In this document: positions 1 through 10,600 of the stretch, one piece after another
Numbering within the stretch: the first letter of the stretch is position 1
How the letters are laid out: each line of letters opens with the position of its first letter
Assembly (NCBI GenBank): GCA_013339895.1
Contig: JABACO010000014.1
Location: 1,217,046 to 1,281,045 of the forward strand
Reading direction: 5' to 3'
Source: Ephydatia muelleri
Lineage: Eukaryota > Porifera > Demospongiae > Spongillida > Spongillidae
Length of the DNA: 64,000 bases
Program-made: the position numbers and the translations under genes
The notes under the pieces: model-generated
Database searches by the model: none
What the model was told of the DNA's origin: nothing
The model's input: only the letters and a program-made list of their open reading frames with translations

Positions 1-159
1 TTATTGTGTGAGTGTGTGTGTGTGAGTGTGTGTGTGTGTGAGTGAGTGTGTATGCCCAGTTCCCAGTTGGCAATGTTGATTTGGCCTCCTCTCCTCCTCC
101 CCCCCCCCCCCCCCCCATCACATTCTTCTGCTCCCTCCTCATTCTCCCCACCCCTCCAG

Positions 160-301
160 GTAGAAATGGTTTCACACTATGGCAACGAGCACTACTGTCC
201 GATCAGCGTCTTCAGAGTGATTGGAGCATCCCTTGTGGAAGAGTTTGAGTACTCAGAGGCACGCAAGACAATAATTGCAGCTTCAAGCGACGATGAGTCA
301 G
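160..301 (+). CDS. SUCO: SUN-domain exon of a SUCO/SLP1/Osteopotentia-like protein (partial gene)
   Basis: One internal exon. It begins after a pyrimidine-rich acceptor (cccacccctccag) and ends at a GTGAGC donor, giving 47 codons plus one base. The translation contains VEMVSHYGNEHYCPISVFRV followed by GASLVEEFEYSE, which matches the C-terminal half of the SUN domain as found in the SUCO/SLP1 branch (the 'SHYG.EH.CP.S..RV.G.SMVEE.E' block) rather than the nuclear-envelope SUN1/2 branch. SUCO-type proteins are ER membrane glycoproteins involved in folding and protection of membrane and secretory proteins. The other exons lie outside the window or were not recognised in the repeat-rich DNA to the right. 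Family assignment is firm from the motif; orthology is inference. Confidence 0.75.
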
Positions 302-832
302 GTGAGCCGGTGTGATGTCATTGAGTCGAGTGAGCAAGTGTGATGTCATATATCCGTACAGTAGGTTGGTCTTCTCTGTTCTCCTTTTTTTTTTTTTTTT
401 TTGCTGCACTAGAATCTGGTAGGGTGTTGTATAAAAAAATGTCTCTAATCGGTCCAGTTTGAGGTCACAAGTAGCAGGCAACATTCTTACGCATTCCTCC
501 ATAATAAGTACTCATATTTGCTACCTTTTGAAACCTTCTAATGGTTTGACCACTGTCACCACCACTGGTGGGGTGACACCCTCTGGCCCAGGTTACGTCT
601 AGCATTGTCTGGTTTGCTTTCAAGGAAGTGGCCTTGTCAAGTCTCTTTGGGGTTGATGCGCAGTAGGAGGTGGTACCTCACATTCAATGTAAGGGTGCCA
701 GGCGCGACCTGTGTATTGCATAGCTTTGTAGCCTGACTCCCTCTCCTTAGTACTTCCCTCCTCTCTTATCTCATTCCACCTTTACCCTGACCCATTGTAC
801 ATTATGTTAACGAACGTCATGATCTGTGAGTA

Positions 833-835
<3 letters not shown>

Positions 836-863
<28 letters not shown>

Positions 864-889
864 CATGTGTGTTTGTGTGTGTGTGTATG

Positions 890-929
<40 letters not shown>
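836..929. repeat. (GT)n microsatellite
   Basis: Almost uninterrupted GT dinucleotides with a few CA, TT and TATGCA interruptions. Confidence 0.95.
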
Positions 930-930
<1 letters not shown>

Positions 931-1571
931 CACAATGTTACATGCGGCTCCCTCAGTATGCATTGGGAAGACTCCCAGCAGCATTCCAGGCCAATTGCTT
1001 TCTAGTGAGCCTGTTGCTCTCTTCACTCTGAGAGCTGCACCTTTCGGCACTTTTGACCCACTTACGCCCTGTTAGCAACAAAGTCCCGCCAGTCGCACTG
1101 TCTACATTCCCAAGTTCATCACCCTATCACCTAGGTGAGCTTATGGCATGCCTCGGCCTTTTTAAAAGAAGCTTTCAAGAGACCCGCCCCTCTCATTTAC
1201 ATGCCTGCTTTATTCCCATCTGCGGTGCATTCCTGAATTAGCTGTGAGGAGATTGAGTGACGTTCCCTGTTAGTAGGGTGAAGGGGGTGGAGGACGGATG
1301 TTGATATCACTCCCCTGGTTTCTGTTGTGGCGCTTTGAATGGGCTTCTGTGGATGGCTCGTGCTGTTTGTTCTTGATTGGGAGGTAGGGGGGAGGGTGGA
1401 AGAGTAGGGAGTGTTCTGGTCAAGCTGCTGTGAAATGGCACACTGTGGGGAAGTGTTGGGGTGGATGTTGCCAAACTGTGTCATGTGTAGCAGGTGTTGA
1501 GGTTATAATAGACGAAGCGTGCACTCAGTTGTGTTGCATATCAACTGTGAGGTTTGAGTGTTTGCGTGCAT

Positions 1572-1782
1572 TTGCTATGAGAAAGGACATGCAACTGTGT
1601 GTATTTTTAGGTTGCAAGTGATGTGAATGAGAAAGGACATGCAAGTGTGTGTATTCAGGTTGTGAGTGATATCTATTTGCTATGTGAAAGGGCTTGGGCT
1701 AAGTACTGGATTGCGAGTTATGTGTATGCGCTATGAGAAAGGACATGCAAGTGTGTGTATTTTTAGGTTGGATTGCAAGTCA
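1572..1782. repeat. Degenerate ~50-60 bp tandem repeat
   Basis: The phrase gagaaaggacatgcaa followed by gtgtgtatt recurs at about 1578, 1629 and 1737, with a diverged copy (tatgtgaaaggg) between. Spacing is irregular. Confidence 0.7.
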
Positions 1783-2520
1783 AATGTGTTGCACCTGTAC
1801 GTACACGCACAGGTGGTGTGTGTATATTTTCACATGACCTACCTTTCCCCTCCCCCTCCTTCGTGGCGGGTCAGGTTTACACAGATGCGCTTTGTCCCCC
1901 GTGCGTGAGTGCGCTTGCATTTCACACATTCCACTTCGCCAGCTATGCGAGACATACAGGCTCCCTTTCAATGCGGCTTACTTTTTCAATTGGTGTTGGT
2001 CATGTTGCAGTCTGGCCTGCATAAAGCGATCACCCAAGCATTAATGCAGGTTGTGGGGTATGAATGCATGTAGAGTTACACCATCCAGAATCGACCTCAA
2101 TGGAGAGGTGACCACTAAGGGCAGGGTTAGACCTTTTCTTTGTTTCCCTTTGCAGCTGTGCTCCACTTTGAGTAACCAGCGCCCACTTTGTGTGTGGACT
2201 GGCTTTGTAATTACCCATGCGTAGTGCTGGCCTTTGAGGCTACACTTATGTGGTCTAGCCTCCCTCCCATAATTGCTTGTATCTCATGGAGCCTTTGGGG
2301 CTACACACCTGTGGACTAGCTTACCTGTGGTCTTGCTTTGCCTTTTGAGTCTACGCTCCCCTCTCTCTGTAATTGACCATCTGTGGGGGCGTGGATGTCG
2401 TTGTGATAACAATCCCTCCTGAGATCCAGTGCACCACATCACTGCTACCTCATTAAAGAGTGAGACCAACAGACCATGACCGCGCACACATGTCTGTGCA
2501 ACCACAACCGCACTCACATG

Positions 2521-2522
2521 CC

Positions 2523-2563
<41 letters not shown>

Positions 2564-2675
2564 TCATGCGCACATTCACACACACATTCACACACAGACA
2601 TACTCACACACACATTCACACACATACACACAGACATACTCACACACACATTCACACACATACACACACATATGC
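2521..2675. repeat. CA-rich microsatellite
   Basis: A (CA)n run followed by CACATTCACACA/CATACT variants. Confidence 0.95.
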
Positions 2676-2760
2676 ATTGGATGCGCGCACTACACAAATG
2701 CGCACAGCACCATAAGTTATAGTGAAGAATGCAGAGGCCTTGCACTGTACCAGAAAGGAA

Positions 2761-2884
2761 GGTCACATGCCCCATACCGTTGCCATGGTCCTCCTCCTCC
2801 AGGTCACATGCCCCATACCGTTGCCATGGTCCTCCTCCTCCAGGTCACATGCCCCATACCGTTGCCATGGTCCTCCTCCTCCTC
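2761..2884. repeat. 41-bp minisatellite, three copies
   Basis: Units begin GGTCACATGCCCCATACC at 2761, 2802 and 2843. They are nearly identical and end in a CTC triplet run that expands after the last unit. Confidence 0.92.
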
Positions 2885-3045
2885 CTCTGATCATCATGTG
2901 ACTTGGCGCCATGTTTCCTGCTACCCCATCTGGGACTTGCAACTTGGCACTATGCTTTTATTGGGCACCTCCCTCTTAGTCCATAGTCACCCACCTCTTG
3001 TTTGTTGTCACCTCTTGTCAATAGTCCCTGGGGTTGTTGATGGTT

Positions 3046-3290
3046 GGTCACCTCTTGTTGATGGCACCTGGGTTTTTTGATGGCACCTTGGGTTGTTGAT
3101 GGCACCCGGGGTTGTTGATGGCACCTGGGGTTGTTGATGGCACCTGGGGTTGTTGATGGCACCTGGGGTTGTTGATGGCACCTGGGGTTGTTGATGGCAC
3201 CTGGGGTTGTTGATGGCACCTGGGGTTGTTGATGGTACCTGGGGTTGTTGATGGCACCTGGGGTTGTTGATGGTACCTGGGGTTGTTGAT
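3046..3290. repeat. 19-bp minisatellite, about 13 copies
   Basis: The unit is GCACCTGGGGTTGTTGATG with single-base variants. All frames stay open because of composition, not coding. Confidence 0.93.
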
Positions 3291-3349
3291 ACTCAAGTCT
3301 TCTTGCTCTGTGGGTTGTATTCTACTTCCTTATGCATGTACAAATACAA

Positions 3350-3500
3350 GTACTCTCTTGTTGACAGGCTTTTCTACTTGAAGCACTCTCTTGTCTTGAA
3401 GTACTCTCTTGTTGACAGGCTTTTCCTCAGTTGTTTACTTGAAGCACTCTCTTGTCTTGAAGCACTCTCTTATTGACAGGCTTTTCCTCAGCTGTTTACT
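3350..3500. repeat. Short imperfect repeat of a CTCTTGTTGACAGGCTTTTC motif
   Basis: About three interleaved copies of TTGACAGGCTTTTC and GAAGCACTCTCTTGTC. Confidence 0.75.
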
Positions 3501-4596
3501 TGAAATGTTGTTAGATTTTTTGTTTCTAAATGGAAATTGAAATGATAACATTTGATTCCCATAAAGCTTAAGTTTTCATTCTAAACTGTGCCAGAAAGAA
3601 CGGTACACTCATTGCATGTCGACGCCTGCGCAAAATGGATGTATGATGGCATGTTGATTCTTCAGAAATAGTCTGTCCTTTTTTTATTTTGAGCGTACCC
3701 GATTACCCTCTATCCATTAGTCCATTCCACACACCCCATTGCATATGCCACCATCTCTTGTGTGTGTTACGTCTTGCACACACCCGTAGACACGCATGGC
3801 TTTTGTTGCATACAGGATAGGATACGGTGCCACGGTTCTACATCCATGAGCCAATTTGGCTCCCTACTTTGATACAGGATAGTGCTGTGTAATTTCATCA
3901 CCCCATACAGGTGCAACAGCCTCATGATGGCATCCATTGCATCCTACAGTACCTCTGTAGCAGTCACACAAGGGTGGTCACTTTAAATACAGAGGTGGCT
4001 GCAAATACAACAACAGTGTAGATGCACTCATTCAGCATATGGCATAGCACAAATTGGGACCGTCCAGAACTAACGACACTGGTGGGGGGTGTGGGGGTTC
4101 AAATTCACTGCTTTTATCAATGGGGACTGCTCCTCTGTCTACCTTTTCGTAGTGTGGGACGAAATGGGGGTAGGTGGGTGGTATGTGGTGCTTTGGGCAG
4201 CTCACGTTGCAAGTGTGACTATGTCTCTGAGCCTTGGCCCATGGGAGCTGCTGTGGTTTCATTCACAACTGGATCCTGTTACCCTCAGCACACCTGTGTT
4301 TGGCAACAAATCAGGCAACAGCTGGGAGGTATCAGGACACAGATGAAAGGGAGGCTCTTGAAAGCCAAGAAGTGTGTCCAATTTACGCCCGCTCGCCTCT
4401 TGAGTGTTTCTGTTTGCAATGGCTGGTAATGCATTCACCGGTGGTGGTCTTTGTTGTGGGCAGGATCTGTGGGCTGCCATTATCATACAGAAGAGAGGAT
4501 GCAGCTGCTGTCCTCCATCCTTTTTTGCAGGGATGCATGGATGGGGAGGATGTGGGGAGGGGGTAGCTGGTAGTGGGGAGAGGTGGCATATGGATG

Positions 4597-5200
4597 TGTA
4601 AGGCTAGGGTGTGGAGGTGTAGGCTGGGTGTGGAGGTGTAGCTAGGGGTGGAGGTGTAGGCCTAAGGTGTGGGATTGTAGGCTAGGGTGTGGAGGTGTAG
4701 GCTAGGAGGTGAGGTGGAAGGCTAGGGTGTGGAGGTGTAGGCTAGGGTGTGGAGGTGTTGGCTAGGGGTGGAGTTGTAAGGCTAGGGTGTGGAGGTGTAG
4801 GCTTAGGAGGTGGAGGTGTAGGCTAATGGTGTGGAGGTGTAGTCTAGGTTGTGGAGGTGTATGCTAGGAGGTGGCAGGTGTAAGCTAGGAGGTGGATGTG
4901 AGGGCTAGAGGTGGGGGTGTAGGCTAGGGATGTGAGGTGGTAGTCTAGGGTGTGGAGGTGTAGGCTAGGAGGTGGATGTTTAGGTAGGAGGTGGAGGGGT
5001 AGCTAGGGTGTGGAGGTGTAGGCTAGGGGTGGAGGTGTTAGGCAGGGTGTGGAGGGTAGGCTAAGGAGGTGAGGTATAGAGGCTAGGGTTGTGGAGGTAT
5101 GCGCGTGTGGAGGTTGTATGCTAGGAGGTGGAGGGTAGGCTAGAGTGGTGAGGTGTAGGCTAGGGTGTGGAGGTGTAGGCTAGGGTGTGGAGGGTAGGCT
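4597..5200. repeat. ~21-bp degenerate minisatellite running into a gap
   Basis: Repeated GTGTGGAGGTGTAGGCTAGG-like units. Unit length varies by one or two bases almost every copy. The array runs straight into the N gap, so its true length is unknown and the indel noise may be consensus error at a contig end. Confidence 0.9.
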
Positions 5201-6200
5201 NNNNNNNNNNNNNNNNNNNNNNNNNNNNNNNNNNNNNNNNNNNNNNNNNNNNNNNNNNNNNNNNNNNNNNNNNNNNNNNNNNNNNNNNNNNNNNNNNNNN
5301 NNNNNNNNNNNNNNNNNNNNNNNNNNNNNNNNNNNNNNNNNNNNNNNNNNNNNNNNNNNNNNNNNNNNNNNNNNNNNNNNNNNNNNNNNNNNNNNNNNNN
5401 NNNNNNNNNNNNNNNNNNNNNNNNNNNNNNNNNNNNNNNNNNNNNNNNNNNNNNNNNNNNNNNNNNNNNNNNNNNNNNNNNNNNNNNNNNNNNNNNNNNN
5501 NNNNNNNNNNNNNNNNNNNNNNNNNNNNNNNNNNNNNNNNNNNNNNNNNNNNNNNNNNNNNNNNNNNNNNNNNNNNNNNNNNNNNNNNNNNNNNNNNNNN
5601 NNNNNNNNNNNNNNNNNNNNNNNNNNNNNNNNNNNNNNNNNNNNNNNNNNNNNNNNNNNNNNNNNNNNNNNNNNNNNNNNNNNNNNNNNNNNNNNNNNNN
5701 NNNNNNNNNNNNNNNNNNNNNNNNNNNNNNNNNNNNNNNNNNNNNNNNNNNNNNNNNNNNNNNNNNNNNNNNNNNNNNNNNNNNNNNNNNNNNNNNNNNN
5801 NNNNNNNNNNNNNNNNNNNNNNNNNNNNNNNNNNNNNNNNNNNNNNNNNNNNNNNNNNNNNNNNNNNNNNNNNNNNNNNNNNNNNNNNNNNNNNNNNNNN
5901 NNNNNNNNNNNNNNNNNNNNNNNNNNNNNNNNNNNNNNNNNNNNNNNNNNNNNNNNNNNNNNNNNNNNNNNNNNNNNNNNNNNNNNNNNNNNNNNNNNNN
6001 NNNNNNNNNNNNNNNNNNNNNNNNNNNNNNNNNNNNNNNNNNNNNNNNNNNNNNNNNNNNNNNNNNNNNNNNNNNNNNNNNNNNNNNNNNNNNNNNNNNN
6101 NNNNNNNNNNNNNNNNNNNNNNNNNNNNNNNNNNNNNNNNNNNNNNNNNNNNNNNNNNNNNNNNNNNNNNNNNNNNNNNNNNNNNNNNNNNNNNNNNNNN
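5201..6200. other. Assembly gap of 1000 N
   Basis: Exactly 1000 undetermined bases, a fixed-size scaffold gap. The left edge is in the 21-bp minisatellite. Any reading frame crossing it has no meaning. Confidence 0.99.
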
Positions 6201-6683
6201 AAAGCTCGGGATAAGAGACGGGTGTTGACACTGGATTCGGATCGAATGTGGGTGAAAAGATGACCTAGTTTGTACCCTAAACCCTAAACTCTACTACCCA
6301 AAATACCTTAGTCCCATTAATCGCTAGCTATCGTAGCTAACTGCAGGAAGTTAGAAACTTTTATGTGACACCATTGCATAACCTTTTTTATTTTTTATTT
6401 TTATTTTTGATGGTACGGTGAATAACCATACAAGGAAATGGAGGGTAAATCAGTTGTTATCTATAGTGGTTAGTTATCTACAGTGGTTAACTTTGATATT
6501 GATAATATCCAGAGGGATTTATTTGGTTCCCTGATATAGCATGATTATTAAGCATGATTATTAAATGAAATAATATGTAACATCAACTCCCTCTCACAAG
6601 ACTTAACTCAATTCCAACCCCACTTCCTCATTTGAGGAAACCCAGCAACTATCTCATTGGACCTCCATGCTCCTTTAGATTAC

Positions 6684-6760
6684 TACACACACACATACAC
6701 ACACACAGGTACACATACACACACATGCACTCACACACAATCAAACACATGCACATACAC

Positions 6761-6840
<80 letters not shown>

Positions 6841-6850
6841 CCCCCCCCCA
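6684..6850. repeat. Compound (CA)n-(TC)n-(C)n microsatellite
   Basis: CA-rich sequence changes to about 38 TC dinucleotides at 6763-6838 and then a run of C. Confidence 0.97.
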
Positions 6851-7424
6851 TATCTTGGTTACACATGTACATGTATCCTACACCAACTGTGGTTGCACGC
6901 AGACATCTGTGTGGAAAGTTTTGCTGATAAAAACCATTATGACTTGTCTCTGTGTACAGTAGACAGAATCACAGCTGTCAATTCAATGTGTTGGCATGGG
7001 AACCCGACATTGCATGTGGGAACCCCCCACAGGTGCTCACATGGCTCACTAGACTAAGAGGCCAGCCTGTACCCAGCTGTGTGTGTGGCGTGTGTGAATC
7101 ATGCCAGTCAGCCAGCAGCTGTGTTCCCAAACACCTGAGCATCACAATGACCGCTCTTTTTTTGAATAAACGTTAGCACATTGAGGTTCACATCACAAAT
7201 TCACCACAAAACCCAGATGTTTTGAAATATGGTTTCACAGAGCAAGTCTTATTGCATCATGGGACTGAGCTGTGAATACATCAGGACTTAAAACCACTTT
7301 GTTATGCATACAGGCAAATGGACCAATCCAAGTACATCCCCTAACACCTGCTCCCTTCTCCCCCTCCAACACCAATGCTCTGATCACCTCCCTCCAAGTG
7401 ACATGGCACAGCCTGCTCCCTTCC

Positions 7425-7585
7425 TCCTTCCCTTCTCTCCTTCCTTTTCTCCTCTCCTCCCTCCTTCTCTCCTCCCTCACCTCCCTCCTTCTCTCCTCCC
7501 TCGCCTCCTCCTCTCCTCCTCCCATCCTTCTCTCCTTCCTCCCATCCTTCTCTCCTTCCTCCCCCCTCCTCTCCACCCTCTCCTT
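7425..7585. repeat. Pyrimidine tract (CTCC/CTTC-rich)
   Basis: About 160 bases almost free of purines on the + strand. Confidence 0.9.
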
Positions 7586-7602
7586 TATGCTCTCTGCCTC
7601 AC

Positions 7603-10600
7603 CTGTTCACTGGTCGAGTTGGTGTACTTCCTCACATCACTGACTGTGATGTCAGCGTCATCGTCAGCAAAGATCGCCATGACAACATGACACTCTTCTT
7701 CAGCCTCATTGAGCGCTTCAAGGGAGACCTCAAGTCCCTTTTGATAGTCAGCTGACCCACCAGTGGAGGGAGGGGGATTGGAGGATGTGATGAGACTGTC
7801 CATACTCTACAGTGGAGGGAGGGGGATTGGAGGATGTGATGAGACTGTCCATACTCTACAGTGGAGGGAGAGGGATTGGAGGATGTGATGAGACTGTCCA
7901 TACTCTACAGTAGAGGGAGAGGGATTGGAGGATGTGATGAGACTCTACAGTGGAGGGGAGGGATTGGAGGATGTGATGAGACTGTCCATACTCTACAGTG
8001 GAGGGAGAGGGATTGGAGGATGTGATGAGACTCTACAGTGGAGGGGAGGGATTGGAGGATGTGTTCTCATTGTTGGTGGGAGAAACAGCAGTAAGGACAA
8101 TGCTTGTCTACCAGCTGTAAGGCCAACTCTGGAAACAGCTGTACGGCCAACCAGTTGTGTCTGTGCTTATGTAGGTGAGCAAAAAATAAGCATAGACAGA
8201 GACTTTACTATTACATGAATAGGGCAAAGAAATAGAAAATCAACAAAAAATAGACGTCTGGACTTGCTTTGAGCCCAACCCTCTCACACCGGTCCCCAGC
8301 CCCCACACTGGTCCCCATCCCTCCCTCACACTGGTCCTCATTCCTCCCTCAGACTGGTCCACCCACCCCCTTCCACAATTTCCTCCCTCCACCTCCTCAC
8401 CAGAATATTCTCACGTGATGCTCTGGTTCGGTTGAGGCATCCGAATGGTCTAGGGTTACCATCCACCTGCAAGGGAAATTAAAACAACAGCTGTCAGTGA
8501 CGCCCAATTACAGACCATGCAGATTACCAATTACAACCCAGATTGTAATTACAGCCCATTCAGATTGCCAATTAGAGCCCATGCAGCTGTACTTAATCCT
8601 CACACGTATCACATAGAAGAAGTCGTTTTCAGTAAGTGTTTTGAGGAGCTCCACAATCGTGAGTCTGGCCAGCAGGGACCTGAAGCCAGTCATTGTACCA
8701 CTCCTGCAGAATGATAGGAAGGGGAAGAGGGAGGGGAGGGAGGAGAGCAGGAGGGAAGGAGAGGAAAGGGGAGGAAAGGGGAGGGGAGGGGAGGGGAGGG
8801 GAGGGGAGGGGAGGGGAGGGGAGGGGAGGGGAGGGGAGGGGGAGGGGAGGGGAGGGGAGGGGGAGGGAGGGGAGGGGAGGGGAGGGGAGGGGAGGGGAGG
8901 GGAGGGGAGGGGAGGGGAGGGGAGGGGAGGGAGGGGAGGGAGGGGAGGGGAGGGAGGGGAGGGGAGGGGAGGGCGGAGAGGGGAGGGTAGGAGAGGGGAG
9001 GGAGAAGCAGGGAGGGAAGGAGAGAGGAAAGGGGAGGGGAGGGGAAGGGATAGATAGTGAGAAGATTGAAGGTAGACACTAAAAGCAATTAGATGATAAA
9101 GAATGTAAAAGGATGGAGGGAGGGAGAGAAGGAGTGAGGACACACACCTCTGGTGTACAAGCTATGAGGGGTGGTGTGCATAGGGAGAGGTGTGTGGGGT
9201 GGTGTGATAGGGAGAGGGTGTGGGGGTGGTGTGCATAGGGAGAGGTGTGTGGGGTGGTGTGCATAGGGAGAGGTGTGGGTGTGTTGGAGGGTGGTGGTGT
9301 GCATAGGGGGAGGTGTGGGGTGGTGTGCATAGGGAGAGGTGTGTGGGGTGGTGTGCATAGGGAGAGGTGTGTGGGGTGGTGAGGGAGAGGTGTGTGGGTG
9401 GTGTGCATTGGGAGAGGGCAAGAAACGGGTGAACATTGCAAGGAAGAGATGGGGGACCAGGTGTGAGGAGTGGGTGCACCTAGGGTAAAGTGCCCCTCCC
9501 CCTTACATGTCCAGCAGAATGACAAGATACACGCTTCCTTGTATGGTCTGGGTATACCTGTGTGTTGTGTGTGTGTGTGTGTGTGGGGGGGGGGTATGAG
9601 GTGGTTCAACGTAGAACAGAGGAGGAAGTGGCAGGGATGGTTTGTAAAAGCGGGATGAGGGAGAGAGGTTAAATCAACCTCATATGAAGTGCTCCTTACT
9701 CCTTAATAGAGCCCACCTACGCTTACCACGGGCGTAGCCGTGCGTCGTATGAATCGCCTGATTCCGCCGGACAGCGAGGGCACACATTAGACCGAACCCA
9801 ATTGGACGCTGTGAAAGACAGACACCTTGAACTAACTAATGCAACTCACATGAGCATACAACGTTAACGTGCAAAATGGCATCAATACTTCACGTGTCCA
9901 CATGTATTTGTGCCAATATCTGCAAATCAGTTTCGACGCAGAAATATTTTTGCATGAGCCTATCACATTTTACCAGAATATATTTTAATTAGATTTGATA
10001 TAATGAAGACACAATTTTCTTGTGAACTGTCCCATATAATTTAATTAGGTTGTTTGGATGTAATATGATATCTGAAAATAAATCCACCTGAAATGTTATC
10101 ACCCGGAAATGTTCTCAATAGAAAATTTCCCAAATTAGGGTATCTGCAAATTAGACACTTTCATTTCATGTCCAACTTTTTCCCTATGTGTGCGGGACTC
10201 ACCAGGATAGTAGACCATGCTGCCATTGACACTTGCAAAGTACTGGTAAGAAGCAGTATCCCCGATGATGGCGTTGTTCCTGTTGGTCTTGAACAGGTCG
10301 CCCAACAAATCCATCCACTCCAGAGAGCACAAGGTCTCACGCCCTGTACAGTGGAGAGTGCTGTCACATCCCTCCCTCACCACTTTCCCCTCCCTCCCCC
10401 TCTACACATCCACACACACTCTTCACACCCACCTTTCACTAAGATGTTGATTGGAGTGTAAAGGGCCACTTCAGAGGTGTTGATAGCCACTTCAAAGTTG
10501 GGATGGCTCGTCAGTTGACTGTCAGAAAAGGTGCTGTCCCTCACAACAGTGTAGGCATCGCTGAGTGAGGACATGTTCATGCGACAAGCCAAGAAGCAAG

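Larger units (their letters stand above)
302..5200. other. Gene-poor, repeat-rich stretch (intron or intergenic)
   Basis: I found no convincing exon here. The short open frames are low-complexity or lack family motifs. The stretch contains GT/CA microsatellites and at least five separate tandem arrays, listed individually. It may be intron of the SUN-domain gene on the left or intergenic sequence. Confidence 0.5.
6201..7602. other. No recognised gene; microsatellites and pyrimidine tract
   Basis: This follows the last visible exon of the minus-strand alpha2-delta-like gene and may be its next intron. No exon with a matching phase was recognised. It holds a CA/TC/C microsatellite and a CT-rich tract. 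Confidence 0.5.

Noticed and set aside
4022-4601. Several overlapping frames of 65-135 codons
   Set aside because: No family motif, open on both strands, no splice pattern that links them to the SUN-domain exon.
5140-6263. Open frames running through N gaps (also at 34698-35935 and 59782-60993)
   Set aside because: They consist almost entirely of undetermined residues; openness is an artefact of N.
6272-6292. Telomere-like CCCTAAACCCTAAAC
   Set aside because: Only two units, next to a scaffold gap but inside a scaffold; likely chance.
8508-9143. Proline- or glycine-rich proteins over the (GGGGA)n tract
   Set aside because: Low-complexity sequence open on both strands; the real coding part is only the exon 8604-8703.
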